Numbered from the stretch's first letter, positions 15,073-23,614 are shown. The stretch is DNA of 41,996 nt from Nocardia asiatica NBRC 100129 (GCF_000308415.1 NZ_BAFS01000032.1:1-41996), one strand, 5' to 3'. The notes: generated by a model from the sequence alone, not told the origin. Numbers and translations are program-made.

Positions 15073-17192
15073 CCTCGACCTCCGTGCTCGAATCGCCAGG
15101 CGGTCGCACCCGGCCGCAGCGCCCCGGAGCCGGAGTCGGCCTGCGCGCCCGCCTTGCCCGGCAGCGGCGTGGCGTCCCACGCGGATTCCGCGCCCAGGAT
15201 GCGTCCCGAGCGCAGATGCACCGTCCGATCGCACACCGCCGCCATGTCGGCCACGTCGTGCGAGATGACGATCAGCGTCAATCCGGAATCCCGCAGCCGC
15301 GCCAGCAGCTCCACGACGTCGGCCCGGCCCTCCGGGTCGAGACCGGCCAGGGGCTCGTCGAGGACGACCACCTGGGGATGACTGGCCACGATGGCGGCGA
15401 GCACCACCCGTTTGGCCTGGCCGCCGCTGAGTTCCTCGATCGAGCGCGCGGCCAGCGACCGGTCCAGTCCGACGGCGTCCAGTGCACGGCCGACCGCACC
15501 GGAGCCCGTGGCCCGCCCGCCCCAGTCCGCGATCTCCGCGCCGACGGTCTGCTTCTGCAATTGCAGGCGGGAATGCTGGAACGCGAGCTCGACCCGGCCG
15601 ATCTGCTTGCTGATCGGCTTGCCGCGCAGGTCGCAGCGTCCGGAACTCGGTTCGATCAGACCCGCCATGATCCAGGCCAGGGTGGATTTGCCCGAGCCGT
15701 TCCCGCCCACGATGAGCAGCGCCTCGCCCTGCCGGACGGACAGGTCGACGCCGTGCAGGGCGGGCGCTTCCCACGGCGTCGCGCGGTTGTAGGTGTGGCG
15801 GACGTCGCGCAGTTCCAGGATCGGCTCGCCCATCGGCCTGCGTCGCTCGTCGCGCACCGGGCGCGGCCACGCGGGCAGGTGTCCGACCGAACGGCCCGCG
15901 GCCAGGTGCACCACTCGGTCGGCGGCCGCGGCATCGGCTTCGTGATGGGTGACCAGCACCACGGCCATCGGGTGCCGTTTCGGCAGCGCGGCCAGCAGTT
16001 CCACCAGTTCCCGGCGGCCGTCCGGATCGATCATCGAGGTCGCCTCGTCGGCGATCAGCAGGGCGGGCCGCCGGGCCAGCGCCGCCGCGACCGCGAGCCG
16101 CTGCTGCTGTCCACCGGAGAGTGTGGCGGTCTCCTTGCCGCCCATCCCGGCGAGCCCGACCTCGCCGAGCAGTCCCTCGACGTCCACCTCGGCGGCGAGC
16201 TGCGCGGACAAGCCCCATACGACGTCGTCGGCGACGAGCACGCCGAGGGTCTGGCTCTCGGGGCGCTGCAGGACCAGCGCCGTCCCGCCGAGCCGCCCGA
16301 GTCCGGCCGATCCGGGCCGCCACACCGATCCCGAGGTGGGCGGCAGCCCCGCCAGCAACCGGGTCAGCGTCGACTTGCCCGATCCGTTGTGTCCGACCAC
16401 GGCCACGAATTCGCCGACCGCCACGGTCAGGTCGACGCCGCTGAGCGCCTCGCGCGCCGCGCCGGGGTAGCGGAACCCGGCGTCGCGCAGCGTGACCGGA
16501 AGCGGCGCGATCGGCCGGTCGTCCACCGGCGCGTCGAGCCGGTCGGAGCCGGGCAACCACTCCAGCCGGTCCAGTACCGAGCCGAGGACGTACCAGGAGA
16601 ACACCCCGGTGGCCACCATGCCGAGCGTGACGCCGCCGCCGATCCACACCCACCACCAGCGCAGCACCGAGTCGGCCAGTTCCGCCACGAGCCGCCCGAG
16701 CGCGGCCAGTTGCACCTGACCGGCGAGATCCTGCAGACCGCGCGAGACGTTGCGGATGTTGTCGAAGACCAGATTGCGCGTACTCGACAGCGCCAGCAGC
16801 GACCCGACGGCGAGCGCGGCCCAGGCCAGCCCGGCCAGCAGCGAGAGCCCGAACACGGCCACGACGCCGCCGCCGCGCCGTTTCACGCTTCCGATGATCC
16901 CGCCCATGGTGGCCGCGGCGAGCAATGCCGTCGCCGCCGCCATGCCGGCTGCCACGAAGGTGACCAGTGTGGCCGCGATGGTCGCGGTCACCACCGCCCG
17001 CGGCCGGAAGCGATGGGCGACCAGCCCGATCGGGACCGCGGCGACGAGGTTCAGCGCGGCGGCGAACGGGACCACCGATCCGATGGTCACCAGCCCGACG
17101 GTCGCTCCGCCCAGCACGGCGCCGGTGGCCAGCTCGATCGGACGCAGCGGCCCGCGCTGACCCGATTCGCCCGGACGGTCCAGTTCATGCAC
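15069..17192 (-). CDS. ECF-type transporter polypeptide: membrane domain fused to two ABC ATPase domains
   Basis: A 707-residue protein like M. tuberculosis Rv2326c. About residues 20-220 are hydrophobic, with five or six membrane segments, resembling a substrate-binding S component. Two ABC ATPases follow. The first has Walker A GHNGSGKST, signature LSGGQQQR, Walker B LLIADEATSMID and switch VTHH. The second has Walker A GGNGSGKST, signature LSGGQAKR, Walker B VVVLDEPLAGLD and switch ISHD. With the downstream T subunit this makes a complete importer from two polypeptides. The substrate is unknown; no riboswitch is visible upstream. The start is GTG; the monooxygenase gene ends 55 nt upstream on the same strand. 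Confidence 0.9.
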   Translation of the reverse strand: MHELDRPGESGQRGPLRPIELATGAVLGGATVGLVTIGSVVPFAAALNLVAAVPIGLVAHRFRPRAVVTATIAATLVTFVAAGMAAATALLAAATMGGIIGSVKRRGGGVVAVFGLSLLAGLAWAALAVGSLLALSSTRNLVFDNIRNVSRGLQDLAGQVQLAALGRLVAELADSVLRWWWVWIGGGVTLGMVATGVFSWYVLGSVLDRLEWLPGSDRLDAPVDDRPIAPLPVTLRDAGFRYPGAAREALSGVDLTVAVGEFVAVVGHNGSGKSTLTRLLAGLPPTSGSVWRPGSAGLGRLGGTALVLQRPESQTLGVLVADDVVWGLSAQLAAEVDVEGLLGEVGLAGMGGKETATLSGGQQQRLAVAAALARRPALLIADEATSMIDPDGRRELVELLAALPKRHPMAVVLVTHHEADAAAADRVVHLAAGRSVGHLPAWPRPVRDERRRPMGEPILELRDVRHTYNRATPWEAPALHGVDLSVRQGEALLIVGGNGSGKSTLAWIMAGLIEPSSGRCDLRGKPISKQIGRVELAFQHSRLQLQKQTVGAEIADWGGRATGSGAVGRALDAVGLDRSLAARSIEELSGGQAKRVVLAAIVASHPQVVVLDEPLAGLDPEGRADVVELLARLRDSGLTLIVISHDVADMAAVCDRTVHLRSGRILGAESAWDATPLPGKAGAQADSGSGALRPGATAWRFEHGGRG

Positions 17193-17247
17193 AGCACAAG
17201 TCTGCCAGCCCGGCGGGCGATGCCGGGGCGAGCTGGATCGTCGCCCG

Positions 17248-18714
17248 TCAGGAGACCGGGGTGAGCGTGTAGTGCCGGGGATCGAGGCGACGGGTGCGGC
17301 GCCGGTAGCTGGTTTGCGATCCGGGCCAGTTGTTGGTGATGCGGCCCGCGGCGTTGCGGTACCAGCTCGAGCAGAAGTTCCACGGGGTGCGGGCCAAGCG
17401 CTGCTGGAGTGCGGTGTTGTAGTCCTGCTCCAGGTCCGCGCGGACCTCGACGCAGTGGCCGGGGTGGTCGGCGAGCAGCCGCACGGCCTGGCGGATGTAG
17501 CGCGCCTGCGACTCGATCATGTAGATAATCGAGCCGACGCCGAGATTGGTGTTCGGTCCGTAGATCAGGAAGAGGTTCGGGAAGTCCGGCACCGTGATGC
17601 CGTAGTAGGCGTGCGCGCCGTCGGCCCAGGCGTCGGCCAGCTTGCGGCCCCCTCGGCCGTAGACGTCCATCGGATACAGGAACTCCGTGCCCTTGAAGCC
17701 GGTGCCGTAGATGATCACGTCCGCCTCGTGCACCGCTCCGTCGGCGGTGCCGATGCCCCGCGGGGTGATCTCGCTGATGGCGGTGGTCTCCACCCGCACG
17801 TTCGGTTGGGTGAGCGCGGGGTAGTAGTCGTTGGAGAACAGCGCGCGCTTGCAGCCGATCGGATAGTCCGGGGTGAGCTTGGCCCGCAGCTGCGGGTCCT
17901 CGACCTGTTCGGCCAGGTGCCGGGCGGCGATGCGGGCCACCCACCGCGCGATCACGGGAAATTCCACCAGCCCGAGCGAGACGAACTCGGCGATCGACCA
18001 CCACCCGAACCGTTCGGCCAGCAGCACGCCCGGCACCCGCGCGAACAGGTTGTGCTGGATCGGCGTGTAATCGGTGTCGAACTTCGGGATCACCCAGGCG
18101 GGCGTGCGCTGGAACAGCGTGAGTTCGGCGACCACGGGCTGGATCTGCGGGATGAACTGGATGGCGCTGGCCCCGGTGCCGACGCAGGCGACGCGTTTGC
18201 CGCCGAGGTCGACGCCGTGGTCCCACTCGGCCGAATGGAACGACGGGCCCGCGAAGGTCTCGATGCCCGGAATGGCGGGCAGGGACGGGCGCGACAGCTG
18301 CCCCACCGCCGAGATCAGCACGTCCGCGATCCAGCTGCCGCCGTCGGCGGTGCGGACGGTCCACCGGCCGGTGGCGTCGTCGAATTCCGCGTCGGTGACG
18401 CCGGCGCCGAAACGGATCGCCGACAACACGTCGTGCCGTTCGGCGACGCCGCGCAGGTATCGGTGGATGGCAGCCTGGCCCGAGTACCGCTGCGGCCAGT
18501 CGGGCTTGGGTTCGAAGGAGAACGAGTACAGCGGGGACGGGACGTCGCAGGCGGCGCCGGGGTAGGTGTTCTCCCGCCACACCCCGCCGATGTCGGCGGC
18601 GCGCTCCAGGATGGTGATGTCGTGGAAGCCGTTGCGGCGCAATTCGATCGCCATGCCGATGCCGCCGAAGCCCGCGCCGATGATGAGGATCGACGGCCCA
18701 TTGCGCACTGTCAT
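17248..18714 (-). CDS. Type I Baeyer-Villiger-like flavin monooxygenase
   Basis: A 488-residue FAD- and NADPH-dependent monooxygenase. The first Rossmann motif is ILIIGAGFGGIGMAIEL. The Baeyer-Villiger fingerprint FxGxxxHxxxW is intact as FAGPSFHSAEW (about residue 160), and the NADPH motif is VACVGTGASAIQFIPQI. The family's VIIYGTGFKGTEFL and LFLIYGPNTNLGVGSI segments are also present. Such enzymes convert ketones to esters or lactones, or oxidise heteroatoms. A GAGGAG ribosome site precedes the ATG. The gene is divergent from an AraC-type regulator, an arrangement like M. tuberculosis virS-mymA, which suggests local control. Confidence 0.92.
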   Translation of the reverse strand: MTVRNGPSILIIGAGFGGIGMAIELRRNGFHDITILERAADIGGVWRENTYPGAACDVPSPLYSFSFEPKPDWPQRYSGQAAIHRYLRGVAERHDVLSAIRFGAGVTDAEFDDATGRWTVRTADGGSWIADVLISAVGQLSRPSLPAIPGIETFAGPSFHSAEWDHGVDLGGKRVACVGTGASAIQFIPQIQPVVAELTLFQRTPAWVIPKFDTDYTPIQHNLFARVPGVLLAERFGWWSIAEFVSLGLVEFPVIARWVARIAARHLAEQVEDPQLRAKLTPDYPIGCKRALFSNDYYPALTQPNVRVETTAISEITPRGIGTADGAVHEADVIIYGTGFKGTEFLYPMDVYGRGGRKLADAWADGAHAYYGITVPDFPNLFLIYGPNTNLGVGSIIYMIESQARYIRQAVRLLADHPGHCVEVRADLEQDYNTALQQRLARTPWNFCSSWYRNAAGRITNNWPGSQTSYRRRTRRLDPRHYTLTPVS

Positions 18715-18743
18715 GTGACACTCCTCACTGCGACCGTAACTCT

Positions 18744-18754
18744 CTACACTGTAG
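18744..18754. promoter_or_regulatory. Palindrome with overlapping divergent -10 elements
   Basis: CTACACTGTAG is a perfect 5+1+5 inverted repeat in the monooxygenase/AraC gap. It contains TACACT on the plus strand and TACAGT on the minus strand, each a plausible -10, so one bound regulator could control both directions. Confidence 0.45.
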
Positions 18755-18787
18755 GAGCCGGTGTGCCGAAGTATCGAGAAATTCGGC

Positions 18788-18800
18788 CATAATGTCCGCG
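18788..18800 (+). promoter_or_regulatory. -10 element for a possible leaderless start of the AraC regulator
   Basis: CATAAT (18788-18793) is followed by six bases and GTG at 18800, in frame with the regulator. No ribosome site lies before this GTG or before the earlier GTG at 18761. Confidence 0.45.
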
Positions 18801-19861
18801 TGGAGCGGGTGCAGGATCCGGAAATCCGCGATTGGAACTTTCCGCGCGGGGTGGCCAGCGTGGCGCTGATGGTCGGCTACGCGGCGGAGCGCGGCGTGCC
18901 CGCCGCGCCGATGCTGCAAGGGACCGGTCTCAGCGAGCAGCAATTGCGAGATCCGGACGCGCAGATCGACGCGCATACCGAACTGGCGGTCGTCCGCAAT
19001 CTCGTCCGCGAGCTCGCCGACCGGCCCGCGCTGGGCGTGGAGGTCGGCCGTCGCTACCGGATCACCACCTTCGGCATCTTCGGCTTCGCCTGCGTCAGCA
19101 GCCCGACACTCGGGGAGGCGATCAGCTTCGCGTTGCGCTACCTGGATCTCAGCTTCACGTTCTGCCTGCCGGTCGCCGAATGGGGCGACGGGGAGTTCGT
19201 CGCGGTGGTGCACGACGAGTCGGTGCCCGCCGACGTGCGCCAATTCCTCGTCGAACGCGACGTCACGGCCATGCACCAGGTGATGAGCGACCTGCTCGGT
19301 ACGCGTTTGCCGCTGACCAGGGCAGAATTCCGTTTCCCCGCACCCGCCTACGCGGACCGGATCACGGAGGTCACGGTGGTGCCGCCGCGTTTCGGCATGC
19401 CGCGCAACCTGTTCGCGATCGAACCGATGCTGCTGGAGCAACCACTGCCGCAGGCCAACGAGCACACCTGGGCGATGTGCCTGGCGCAGTGCCGGGACCT
19501 GGTGCACCGCCGCAGGGCTCGCACCGGCATCGCGTCCGAGGTGCGCGAGCGCCTGGTGCCGCGCGGCGGCGCGGACGGGTTCGCCGCGCCACCCGGCATC
19601 GACGCCGTGGCGAACGATCTCAATATGAGCACGCGCACGCTGCGGCGCCACCTCGATGCGGCGGGCACCAGCTATCGCGCGCTGCTGGACGAAGTACGGC
19701 GGGCATTGGCGGAGGAAATGCTCACCGCCACACCGCTATCGGTGAGCGACGTGGCGATCCGGCTCGGCTATGCCGAAGCCTCGACATTCATCTTCGCGTT
19801 CAAACGGTGGACCGGTAACACCCCGGCGGCCTACCGCCGCGAACGCGTCGTCCGGCGTTAG
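18800..19861 (+). CDS. AraC-family transcriptional regulator (VirS-like architecture)
   Basis: A 353-residue regulator with the N-terminal sensory domain of the arabinose-binding AraC-type family (about 10-210; ITTFGIFGFACVSSPTLGEAI is the typical motif). The C-terminal HTH_18 DNA-binding domain covers about 255-350 (MSTRTLRRHLDAAGTSYRALL, then VSDVAIRLGYAEASTFIFAFKRWTG and PAAYRR). GTG 18800 is preferred over GTG 18761 because of the -10 six bases ahead and because it gives the usual family length. The divergent monooxygenase is the likely target. The 3' end overlaps the next minus-strand gene tail to tail. Confidence 0.9.
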   Translation: MERVQDPEIRDWNFPRGVASVALMVGYAAERGVPAAPMLQGTGLSEQQLRDPDAQIDAHTELAVVRNLVRELADRPALGVEVGRRYRITTFGIFGFACVSSPTLGEAISFALRYLDLSFTFCLPVAEWGDGEFVAVVHDESVPADVRQFLVERDVTAMHQVMSDLLGTRLPLTRAEFRFPAPAYADRITEVTVVPPRFGMPRNLFAIEPMLLEQPLPQANEHTWAMCLAQCRDLVHRRRARTGIASEVRERLVPRGGADGFAAPPGIDAVANDLNMSTRTLRRHLDAAGTSYRALLDEVRRALAEEMLTATPLSVSDVAIRLGYAEASTFIFAFKRWTGNTPAAYRRERVVRR

Positions 19862-20535
19862 GCCCCCTCGCCTCGGCCGCTCCTGCTGCCGGTGTAGGCC
19901 AGTTCGCGAATCTTGCCGATGGCTTTGGGGAACAGTTCCACTTCGGGCGGATGGTTGAGCATCGGATCGAAGTAGTCCGTGCGATGCTCGGCGGATTCGG
20001 CGGGCCGCAGCGTGAGTTCGGCGACCCGCCAGGCGGGGCCGCCGAGGCGGCTGGCGGTGAGGGTGAAGCTCACCAGATCCTCTTGCAGGTGGGCTTGCAT
20101 CGACTCGAGCGACGCCGACTCGGGCTGCACGCCGTCGGGCTCGGCGAAGAACCAGGTGGGTGCGGAGTTGTCGATCCGGTAGGGCATCAGGCATCCGTAG
20201 CGTGCGCTGGCCCAGCCGCGCGCCGGTGTGATCACCAGCCTGCCCAGCGCTCCCTGGCCCGTGGTGGCCAGTGCGAAATCCCATGGCTGGTCGTCATGGC
20301 CGAGCACCCGGAACGCCAAGCCGAGCACATCCGGCAGACCGTCCGGCAGGCCGACGCCCTTGGACAACCGCGCGATGACCGCACGGTCGCCAGGGCCGAA
20401 GAGGGGCTCGAATTCGGGCTCCGCGTGCAGTCGACCGGCCAGGTGCAACCCCGTCGGATGGAACACCCGCGCATGCCGGATCCGTGCTCCGGCCGCGAAC
20501 GCGTTCTTCACCACTGCGGCTGGTAGATCGACCAT
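19858..20535 (-). CDS. Catalase-fold-like protein of unknown function
   Basis: A 225-residue protein. The N-terminal half recalls the catalase core in abbreviated form: ARVFHPTGLHLAGRL corresponds to the distal-His segment (VVHAKGxGAxG), and IARLSKGVGLPDGLPDVLGLAFRV to the RFSTxxGxxxxxDxxRDPRGFAxKF segment. The proximal heme-Tyr motif (RxFxYxDT) is not convincingly present; the only weak candidate is RTDYFDPML. The protein may bind heme or merely share the fold, and no activity is claimed. The start has a strong ribosome site (GGGAGG on the minus strand). It lies just downstream of the metallophosphoesterase gene on the same strand. Confidence 0.6.
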   Translation of the reverse strand: MVDLPAAVVKNAFAAGARIRHARVFHPTGLHLAGRLHAEPEFEPLFGPGDRAVIARLSKGVGLPDGLPDVLGLAFRVLGHDDQPWDFALATTGQGALGRLVITPARGWASARYGCLMPYRIDNSAPTWFFAEPDGVQPESASLESMQAHLQEDLVSFTLTASRLGGPAWRVAELTLRPAESAEHRTDYFDPMLNHPPEVELFPKAIGKIRELAYTGSRSGRGEGA

Positions 20536-20602
20536 GGCGAATCCTCCCGGGTAGGCGTCGTGTGCCTCCCGATTGCCCCGGCTCGGGCCGGGTAAACCGC
20601 CG

Positions 20603-21388
20603 TCAGACCGGTTGCACGCCGATCCGGCCGCCCAGCGCGACGGTGCGGAAGTGGGTGGTGAGCCGGTGGTCGTCGCCGATGACGTGCAGCGCGACCGCCG
20701 GGTCCGGCGCGTAGTCCATCACGTGGTCGGGCAGGTCCAGTTCCCACTCGCCGCTGAGCACCGACGCGGTGCTCGGGGCCACCAGCAGCGGGCGTCCCCC
20801 GAACGTGGTGGTCGCGGCCGAATGCGCGTGCCCGGTGAGAACGGCGACGATCCGGTCGTCCCCGGCCACCAGTTCGGCCAGTCGCTGCGGCTCGGCGAGG
20901 GCGATATCGTCGACGATCGGGCTGAACAGGTGCGCGGGCGGGTGGTGCAGCGCGAGCAGGATGGGCTTGCCCGCCGGCGCCGCGTCGAGCACCTCGTCCA
21001 GCCACCGATAGGTCTCGTCGGCCAGTCGCCCACCCGCCTCCCCGGGAACGCTCGAATCCAGCAGCGCGACCGTGAGATCGCCGATGCGATGCGAGCGGTT
21101 GATCGGGGCGTCGGAGGCGGGCTCGCCGAGCAGGCTCGCGCGGAAGCCCGCGCGGTCGTCGTGGTTGCCGGGGATGGCGTACACCGGGATCTCGGCGTCG
21201 AACGCGAGCTTGGCCTCCGCGTACTGCTCGGGTTTGCCGGACTCGGTGATGTCGCCGGTCACGAGGATGGCGTCCGGTCTGCGGCGTAGGCCGGCGATGA
21301 ACGCCATGACCTGGTGCACACGTTCGGCATTGCGGGTGCCGAGATCGAAATGTGTGTCGCTGACCTGAGCCACCAGGATCATCGGCAT
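20603..21388 (-). CDS. Calcineurin-like metallophosphoesterase (cyclic-nucleotide phosphodiesterase type)
   Basis: A 261-residue class III phosphodiesterase-like protein. The dinuclear metal-site motifs are in order: VAQVSDTHFD, LVTGDITESG, AIPGNHDDR, ALHHPPAH and VLTGHAHS. It resembles the CpdA/M. tuberculosis Rv0805 family, which hydrolyse 2',3'- or 3',5'-cyclic nucleotides; GNHDD is typical of that group. A cyclase gene is found 2.3 kb away, but no operon link exists. The ATG lacks a ribosome site; an imperfect -10 (TAGCGA) sits six bases upstream. Confidence 0.88.
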   Translation of the reverse strand: MPMILVAQVSDTHFDLGTRNAERVHQVMAFIAGLRRRPDAILVTGDITESGKPEQYAEAKLAFDAEIPVYAIPGNHDDRAGFRASLLGEPASDAPINRSHRIGDLTVALLDSSVPGEAGGRLADETYRWLDEVLDAAPAGKPILLALHHPPAHLFSPIVDDIALAEPQRLAELVAGDDRIVAVLTGHAHSAATTTFGGRPLLVAPSTASVLSGEWELDLPDHVMDYAPDPAVALHVIGDDHRLTTHFRTVALGGRIGVQPV

Positions 21389-21544
21389 TCGCTTTCGCTA
21401 GGGGTTCGCTGCACTGCGCCAGAGTGTGCGCGCGTCGCGGTCGCCGCACGTCATCAGGCTAGTTGACCTGCGTATTACGCGTCGCCATGACGCTCGCCAC
21501 CGCGCCGGGGCTCCTCGGCGGATCATGGCCGACATCACATTGGG

Positions 21545-21982
21545 TCAGGATGTGGGGGATTCGGAGACCGCGTCGGAGAGGGTGCGCAGGGCGCGCAGGA
21601 ACGTGCGGCGATCCGGCGCGGGCAGCCGCTCGAGCAGTCGGTCCTCGCCCGCCTGGATCTCGCGCTGGGCGCGATCGCGCAGGCTGCGGCCCGCGTCGGT
21701 GAGTGACACCAGGTTGACCCGCCGGTCCGTCGGATCGGGTTCGCGCGTGATCAGGCCGCGGCGCTGCAGCTCGTCGAGTACGCCGATGATGCGGGTCTTG
21801 TCCGCGCCGATCGCCTTGGCCAGCGCCGCCTGGGTGTGGACGGGCTCGGCGCCGAGTCCGAGAAGGACGGAATAGCCCCACATCGATAGCTCATGGCGCT
21901 CCAGGATGGGTTGTTCGGCGGCCATGAGCGCCCGGATGAGCGGCGCGATCATCGCGGCGAGATCGGGACGGGCGTTCGGCAT
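21545..21982 (-). CDS. MarR-family transcriptional regulator
   Basis: A 145-residue winged-helix regulator of normal MarR length. The recognition region reads QAALAKAIGADKTRIIGVLDELQRRGLI, and the wing is TREPDPTDRRVNLVSLTDAG, the family's DxRD-type signature. The gene is divergent from the DinB-fold protein gene 51 nt away, whose promoter holds an inverted repeat that could be the operator. Its own start is six bases after a -10 (TATCGT on the minus strand), so it may be leaderless. Confidence 0.93.
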   Translation of the reverse strand: MPNARPDLAAMIAPLIRALMAAEQPILERHELSMWGYSVLLGLGAEPVHTQAALAKAIGADKTRIIGVLDELQRRGLITREPDPTDRRVNLVSLTDAGRSLRDRAQREIQAGEDRLLERLPAPDRRTFLRALRTLSDAVSESPTS

Positions 21983-21994
21983 GGACCGACGATA
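21982..21994 (-). promoter_or_regulatory. -10 element of a predicted leaderless marR mRNA
   Basis: Read on the minus strand, TATCGT (21994-21989) is followed by CGGTCC and the ATG whose first base is 21982. No ribosome site is present; the -35 is poor. Confidence 0.5.
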
Positions 21995-21998
21995 CTGC

Positions 21999-22034
21999 TT
22001 GGCAATTTATAAGCTGATGCATATGATGTGCGTA
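21999..22034 (+). promoter_or_regulatory. Promoter of the DinB-fold protein gene, leaderless
   Basis: TTGGCA (21999-22004), exactly 17 nt, then TATGAT (22022-22027), six bases, and ATG at 22034. This is the best sigma-70-type promoter in the window and predicts a leaderless transcript. Confidence 0.75.
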
Positions 22035-22037
22035 TGC
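22019..22037. promoter_or_regulatory. Candidate MarR operator
   Basis: GCATA and TATGC form an inverted repeat with a 9-nt centre. It covers the -10 and the start codon of the divergent gene, where a bound MarR dimer would block transcription. Confidence 0.45.
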
Positions 22038-22636
22038 TTACTGATTCGGTAGAAGAATTGCGTGCCCGGCATGCCCGGTCCGTTCGTTTGAGTGTGGACG
22101 CCGTCGATCGCGTGCGCCCCGACCAACTGGACTCCGAGACCCCCTGTGCTGGTTGGCGTCTGCGTGAGCTGCTGGAACACATGATCGCCCAGAACCACGG
22201 CTTCGCCGACGCCGCGCGGGGCGGCGACGATCCCGGTGTCTGGGCCGTTCGCCCGTCCGCCGACCCGGTCGCCGACTATCGCGCGTCGGCCGACGACGTG
22301 CTGGCCGCGTTCGCCGCCGAGGACGTCTTCGAGCGCACGCTGGTGCTCGCGGAAATCCTGCCGGACCGGGGCATCCCCGCCGCCCAGGTGATCGGTTTCC
22401 ATCTGGTGGACAGCGTCGTCCATGCCTGGGACGTCGCGCGATCGATCGGTGAGACCGTCACGCCCGATGCCGCCCTGGCCGATGAAGCGCTGACCATCGC
22501 CCTGACCGTTCCCGACGGCCCGGAACGTTCCGCCCCTGGCGCGGCCTTCGGTCCAGCGCTGACCGGGCCGGAACATACCTCCACCCTCGACCGGATCCTG
22601 CTGGCCCTCGGCCGCTCGCCGAACTGGCCGAGCTGA
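22034..22636 (+). CDS. TIGR03086-type mycothiol-dependent maleylpyruvate isomerase/DinB-fold metalloprotein
   Basis: A 200-residue four-helix protein of the MDMPI N-terminal/DinB superfamily. The family motif TPCAGWRLRELLEHMIAQNHGF carries the first His ligands, and FHLVDSVVHAWDVARSIG the later one, as in TIGR03086 metal-binding proteins. Such proteins use mycothiol or a related low-molecular-weight thiol in isomerisation or conjugation, but the substrate here is unknown. Start ATG 22034 fits the promoter; a GTG two codons earlier is the alternative. Divergent control by the MarR gene next door is likely. Confidence 0.86.
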   Translation: MLTDSVEELRARHARSVRLSVDAVDRVRPDQLDSETPCAGWRLRELLEHMIAQNHGFADAARGGDDPGVWAVRPSADPVADYRASADDVLAAFAAEDVFERTLVLAEILPDRGIPAAQVIGFHLVDSVVHAWDVARSIGETVTPDAALADEALTIALTVPDGPERSAPGAAFGPALTGPEHTSTLDRILLALGRSPNWPS

Positions 22637-22846
22637 CGTGCTGGAGCGGCTCCCTCGCACATGCTCCGCGCGCCTGGGCAATTCCCCTGAGGATGATTGT
22701 GGATGAATCGCGACCAGGTGCCTTCCGCGCGAGAGCGCGACGAATGGCCGGTGCCGGACTCGGCGCCGTGGGAGTCGCCGCACGGCGTCCGGGGGTCGAA
22801 GCCGGTGCGGGTGCTGACCGGGCTGTGCGGAACGAAGCGGGTCCGC

Positions 22847-23614
22847 CTACCGGATCGTGCGCAGGAGGTCGGCTGCGTGGTCGAGGGACGGCGGGGTCGC
22901 GGATTCACCCAGCGGAGCCCAGAAATCGGTGTCGGGCTCGGCGGTCAGCGACAGTTCCGGCGGGGTGCGCCAAGAGGCGGTGAGGCCGAGGCGCCACGAG
23001 TGCAGGTAGGTCCGTTGGTGGGCGCCGGAGCGATCGAACAGGGGGTCGCCCACGATCGGATGCCCGGTCCAGGCCAGGTGGACGCGGATCTGGTGGCGGC
23101 GGCCGGTGACCGGGCGCAGCGCGAGCACGGTGTGCGCCGGGCCGCGCAGCACCGTCACGAACTGGGTGAGCGACGGGTAGTTCTTCGCGGGCAGCAGGTC
23201 GGCGTCGTCGACGAACCAGCGCCCCGCCGCATGCCGGATGCTCTCGCGCGGCGCCGCGATCCGCACCCGGTTCTTGCGCCCCACGCTGAGCGGCAGATCG
23301 AACACGCCGGTGTCGGGCAGGCCGGTGGCCGCGACGACGGCCAGGTACGCCTTCTCGGCGGTCTGCTTGTTGAACTGCCTGGTCAGCTCGCCGTGCGCCC
23401 GGAGTTCCTTCGCGAACAGGATCAGGCCCGAGGTCACCTTGTCGATCCGGTGCACCGGATACAGCGTCTCACCGGCCGCGGCCGCCGATTCGACCAAGTC
23501 GGTGTCGTGCCGCTCGCCGGTGACGGCGATGCCGGCCGGTTTGTGCAGGGCCAGGATCGCCGCGTCCTCCTCGACCAGGGAACGCGCGCGTAGCTGTGAC
23601 CAGTCCGTGTCCAC
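22847..23614 (-). CDS. RluA-family pseudouridine synthase
   Basis: A 255-residue pseudouridine synthase. The catalytic motif is LYPVHRIDKVTSGLILFAK (HRxDxxTSG, catalytic Asp within HRIDK). ALHKPAGIAVTG lies upstream and the RPVTGRRHQIRVHLAWTGHPIVGDPLF segment downstream, both standard for RluA/TruC-type enzymes. There is no S4 domain, and the rRNA or tRNA site modified cannot be told. The start is GTG 23614, six bases after a TAGGCT -10 on the minus strand. Confidence 0.92.
   Translation of the reverse strand: MDTDWSQLRARSLVEEDAAILALHKPAGIAVTGERHDTDLVESAAAAGETLYPVHRIDKVTSGLILFAKELRAHGELTRQFNKQTAEKAYLAVVAATGLPDTGVFDLPLSVGRKNRVRIAAPRESIRHAAGRWFVDDADLLPAKNYPSLTQFVTVLRGPAHTVLALRPVTGRRHQIRVHLAWTGHPIVGDPLFDRSGAHQRTYLHSWRLGLTASWRTPPELSLTAEPDTDFWAPLGESATPPSLDHAADLLRTIR

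Noticed and set aside
17193..17247. A riboswitch upstream of the ECF transporter genes
   Set aside because: Only 55 nt separate it from the preceding gene and no cobalamin, TPP or other aptamer pattern is visible.
15084..17264. A 726-codon plus-strand open frame opposite the ECF ATPase gene
   Set aside because: Low-complexity Arg/Gly/Gln composition; the minus strand has two full sets of ABC motifs.
22637..22846. A small gene in the gap between the DinB-fold and pseudouridine synthase genes
   Set aside because: Open frames there continue as antisense shadow through the synthase gene and show no start signals or motifs.
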